Part shown: positions 63,518 to 64,000 of the stretch, in pieces
How positions within the stretch are numbered: position 1 is the first letter of the stretch
How the letters are laid out: the number at the start of each line of letters is the position of its first letter
Source: JBEVOS01 sp044226655
GTDB taxonomy: Bacteria; Pseudomonadota; Alphaproteobacteria; Caulobacterales; Aquidulcibacteraceae
Direction: 5' to 3'
NCBI GenBank assembly: GCA_044226655.1
Contig: JBGAGO010000001.1
Location: 310,001 to 374,000, forward strand
Length of the DNA: 64,000 nucleotides
Notes under the pieces: generated by a model
Database searches by the model: none
Seen by the model: only the letters and a program-made list of their open reading frames with translations
Told to the model about the DNA's origin: nothing
Made by a program: the position numbers and the translations under genes

Positions 63518-64000
63518 ATGGGGGCGTCCTTGACATCAGAGTTCAGGAAATTCGTCCAAGAGCTTGAGATGCACGTCATCGCCGCCGACGCAGCATTGGG
63601 GCGCTTTTCATCCGGCGAAACAACGCTGTTCAACATGGATTTCAGCATCTTTCAGCCGTTCATTTGGACCACGGCGCGATCCGCCGAGCCTCAGAAATTC
63701 GGCAATTACGACTTTGTGTCGCGTGAGATCATCAAAACCATCGGGGACTATCGCGGGCCGGCCAATTTCAAATTGGTGGTGAGCGATCTCGCATTTTTGG
63801 AGCTTCTCGATCACACCGACCGCCGCCGCGAATATGCCGAAGCCATATCCAACAGCAACGACCTCGCGGGCACGGTCGCCGAACTTGCCCGGGGAAGCGT
63901 CGGGGGAAACACGGCTGGCCTTCGCTCAAGCACAGATATCGCAAGCAATCTCAATCGCGCGATCGCGCACATGAGCAATTCGCCGCAACATCAGCGCTTG
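63518..64000 (+). CDS. Partial ORF of unknown function running off the right edge
   Basis: From ATG 63518 the frame is open for 161 codons to the last base. It reads MGASLTSEFRKFVQELEMHV, then ETTLFNMDFSIFQPFIW, NFKLVVSDLAFLELLDHTDRR and ends LNRAIAHMSNSPQHQRL. The pattern of a Met-Asp strand followed by a Val-Val-Ser-Asp strand faintly recalls PIN-like nucleases, but this is only a resemblance. Codon GC is lower than in the rest of the window. The end of the gene and its neighbours are outside the window. Confidence 0.45.
   Translation, partial: MGASLTSEFRKFVQELEMHVIAADAALGRFSSGETTLFNMDFSIFQPFIWTTARSAEPQKFGNYDFVSREIIKTIGDYRGPANFKLVVSDLAFLELLDHTDRRREYAEAISNSNDLAGTVAELARGSVGGNTAGLRSSTDIASNLNRAIAHMSNSPQHQRL

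Overview
The window is about 64 kb of very GC-rich chromosomal DNA, densely packed with genes. It looks like an alphaproteobacterium of the Caulobacterales/Hyphomonadales type. The reasons are the order rimP-nusA-(YlxR/L7Ae)-infB-rbfA-truB-rpsO-pnp, a fabA-fabB pair with a FabI-type enoyl reductase nearby, the mean codon bias towards G/C third positions, and GC-rich palindromic intergenic elements. The genus is an inference. No tRNA, rRNA, CRISPR array, integrase or insertion sequence was seen. No gene-free stretch exceeds about 260 bases.

Layout. 1-9.0 kb: the end of an EAL-domain protein, an MFS carrier, cysK, a MoeB/ThiF-like E1 enzyme, a membrane-anchored TIR protein followed by a MazEF-like toxin-antitoxin pair, an FAD oxidoreductase, an alpha/beta hydrolase and a PhoD phosphatase. 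9-22 kb: a broken GFA-family gene, a 2-hydroxyacid dehydrogenase, an SH3-domain protein, a prolyl oligopeptidase, a GT2-GtrA fusion, fabA-fabB, then (after an interruption by a CsoR-controlled putative copper locus) fabI, an intact GFA protein and an SDR. 22-33 kb: the minus-strand transcription/translation/RNA-decay operon from rimP to pnp, with an extra lipoprotein gene between infB and rbfA. 33-45 kb: trmB carrying an in-frame GC-rich palindromic insertion, an aldehyde dehydrogenase, cytochrome b561, a PLP sulfur enzyme with an EamA carrier, a two-component system with a small His-rich exported protein, and two acyl-CoA dehydrogenases. 45-57 kb: a PIF1-like helicase, an aldo/keto reductase with its own TetR regulator and operator, VOC proteins, a TIR-WD40 protein, a frameshifted SDR, tandem alpha/beta hydrolases, TesB, a TlpA-like/DUF2147 pair and a divergent TetR gene with three operator-like palindromes. 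57-64 kb: a PcfJ-like protein, a PhyH-family dioxygenase, a lipoprotein cytochrome c, a GT2-GT39-VTT membrane/lipid-sugar cluster, and a lower-GC open reading frame running off the right edge.

The most unusual observations are the palindromic element inside the trmB coding sequence (about 46 extra codons before the SAM-binding motif), two genes broken by small internal frameshifting deletions (GFA at 9.4-9.75 kb, SDR at 52.05-52.78 kb), three matching 19-bp palindromes between a TetR gene and a DUF2147 gene, two separate TIR-domain proteins, and terminator-like hairpins in the leader of the nusA operon. Starts were chosen by reading each frame for the conserved N-terminus and a Shine-Dalgarno-like sequence. 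No similarity search was possible, so family calls rest on recognised motifs.
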